From NCBI GenBank assembly GCA_913058345.1, contig CAJXQR010000006.1, positions 124,001 to 188,000 of the forward strand: 64,000 nucleotides of DNA, given 5' to 3'. The notes below the pieces were generated by a model. That model was not told the DNA's origin. It saw nothing but the letters and a program-made list of their open reading frames with translations, and made no database searches. Within the stretch, counting starts at the first letter, position 1; each line of letters begins with the position of its first letter. The DNA is from an uncultured Gammaproteobacteria bacterium. Lineage in GTDB: Bacteria; Pseudomonadota; Gammaproteobacteria; Pseudomonadales; Porticoccaceae. The position numbers were made by a program, and so were the translations under genes. Below are positions 63,907 to 64,000 of the stretch, piece after piece.

Positions 63907-64000
63907 TTAGATATTTCTGGCTTGCTCTGCGGCATTACCCGTGTAGCTTTGCGGTGTCATGGCTAATAATGCTTGTTTTGCCGATTCAGGAATTTCCAGG
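63907..64000 (-). CDS. purB: Adenylosuccinate lyase, C-terminal end (partial)
   Basis: The last 30 codons of a minus-strand gene that enters from the right edge: '...LEIPESAKQALLAMTPQSYTGNAAEQARNI' and TAA. The L-x-(I/L)-P-x-x-x-(K/R)-x-x-L-x-x-(M/L)-T-P-x-x-Y-x-G-x-A pattern is the usual C-terminus of PurB. I recall purB next to a RoxA-type cupin gene in related gammaproteobacteria. It would split adenylosuccinate and SAICAR in purine synthesis. Confidence 0.7.
   Translation of the reverse strand, partial: LEIPESAKQALLAMTPQSYTGNAAEQARNI

Overview
The window is chromosomal DNA of a gammaproteobacterium with moderate GC content. Dense operons, NasT/NasS nitrate control, an Fnr-type regulator, a TPP-controlled TonB receptor and several acyl-CoA/crotonase genes suggest a marine aerobe or facultative aerobe, perhaps Cellvibrionales/Spongiibacteraceae. 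That placement comes from gene content only. I see no rRNA, tRNA, CRISPR array, insertion sequence or prophage.

Layout. (1) 1-8411: nitrate uptake. It holds a porin, the antiterminator NasT, its sensor partner NasS, and an ABC nitrate transporter (NrtA, NrtB and a fused two-domain ATPase). The porin and nrtA each sit behind the same regulatory module: a sigma-54-like -24/-12 element, a six-base-loop hairpin with A1 and G4 in the loop, and an overlapping intrinsic terminator. This is the architecture expected of an ANTAR-protein antitermination target, so NasT in this window probably controls both. (2) 8412-14322: an accessory catabolic cluster with a luciferase-like flavin monooxygenase, a short-chain dehydrogenase, two metallo-beta-lactamase-fold hydrolases, a decayed zinc alcohol dehydrogenase, a DUF2889 protein and two tandem dodecin-like proteins that lack the flavin-stacking Trp. 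(3) 14543-23458: a complete chemosensory operon (hybrid CheA, CheW, CheB, CheR, CheY, a CheC/CheX-like candidate) ending in a chemoreceptor with a nitrate/nitrite-sensing-like (NIT) domain. (4) 23751-36812: a hydroxyacyl-CoA-type SDR, O-methyltransferase, DNA polymerase IV, a Glu/Leu-type dehydrogenase, a YhiI-RbbA-YhhJ-like ABC export system, ArgRS, a Tag-like glycosylase and pyrophosphatase. (5) 37082-41248: a thiamine salvage operon under a TPP riboswitch: TonB receptor, YkoF-like thiamine-binding protein, PnuT-type permease and a thiamine-kinase-like phosphotransferase. (6) 41391-54646: CoA transferase, DUF1415, DEAD-box helicase with an unusual insertion, HD-GYP regulator, Cache chemoreceptor, CvfB-like S1 protein, acyl-CoA dehydrogenase, exported SurE-like phosphatase, D-2-hydroxyacid dehydrogenase and a DUF4124-glutaredoxin. 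(7) 54780-59805: an oxygen-response block with Fnr, a HemN-like protein that has lost its radical-SAM cysteine cluster, a tandem universal stress protein, exported MsrA and a cytochrome c. Fnr-type boxes lie near -41.5 of plausible promoters for the stress protein and the cytochrome. (8) 60010-64000: two crotonases (one without either catalytic Glu), a NUDT19-like Nudix hydrolase, a RoxA-type ribosomal oxygenase and the 3' end of purB.

The strongest candidates for something under-described are the paired sigma-54/hexaloop/terminator leaders that place an outer-membrane porin in a nitrate antitermination regulon, the flavoenzyme-MBL-DUF2889-twin-dodecin cluster, and the cysteine-less HemN paralogue beside Fnr.
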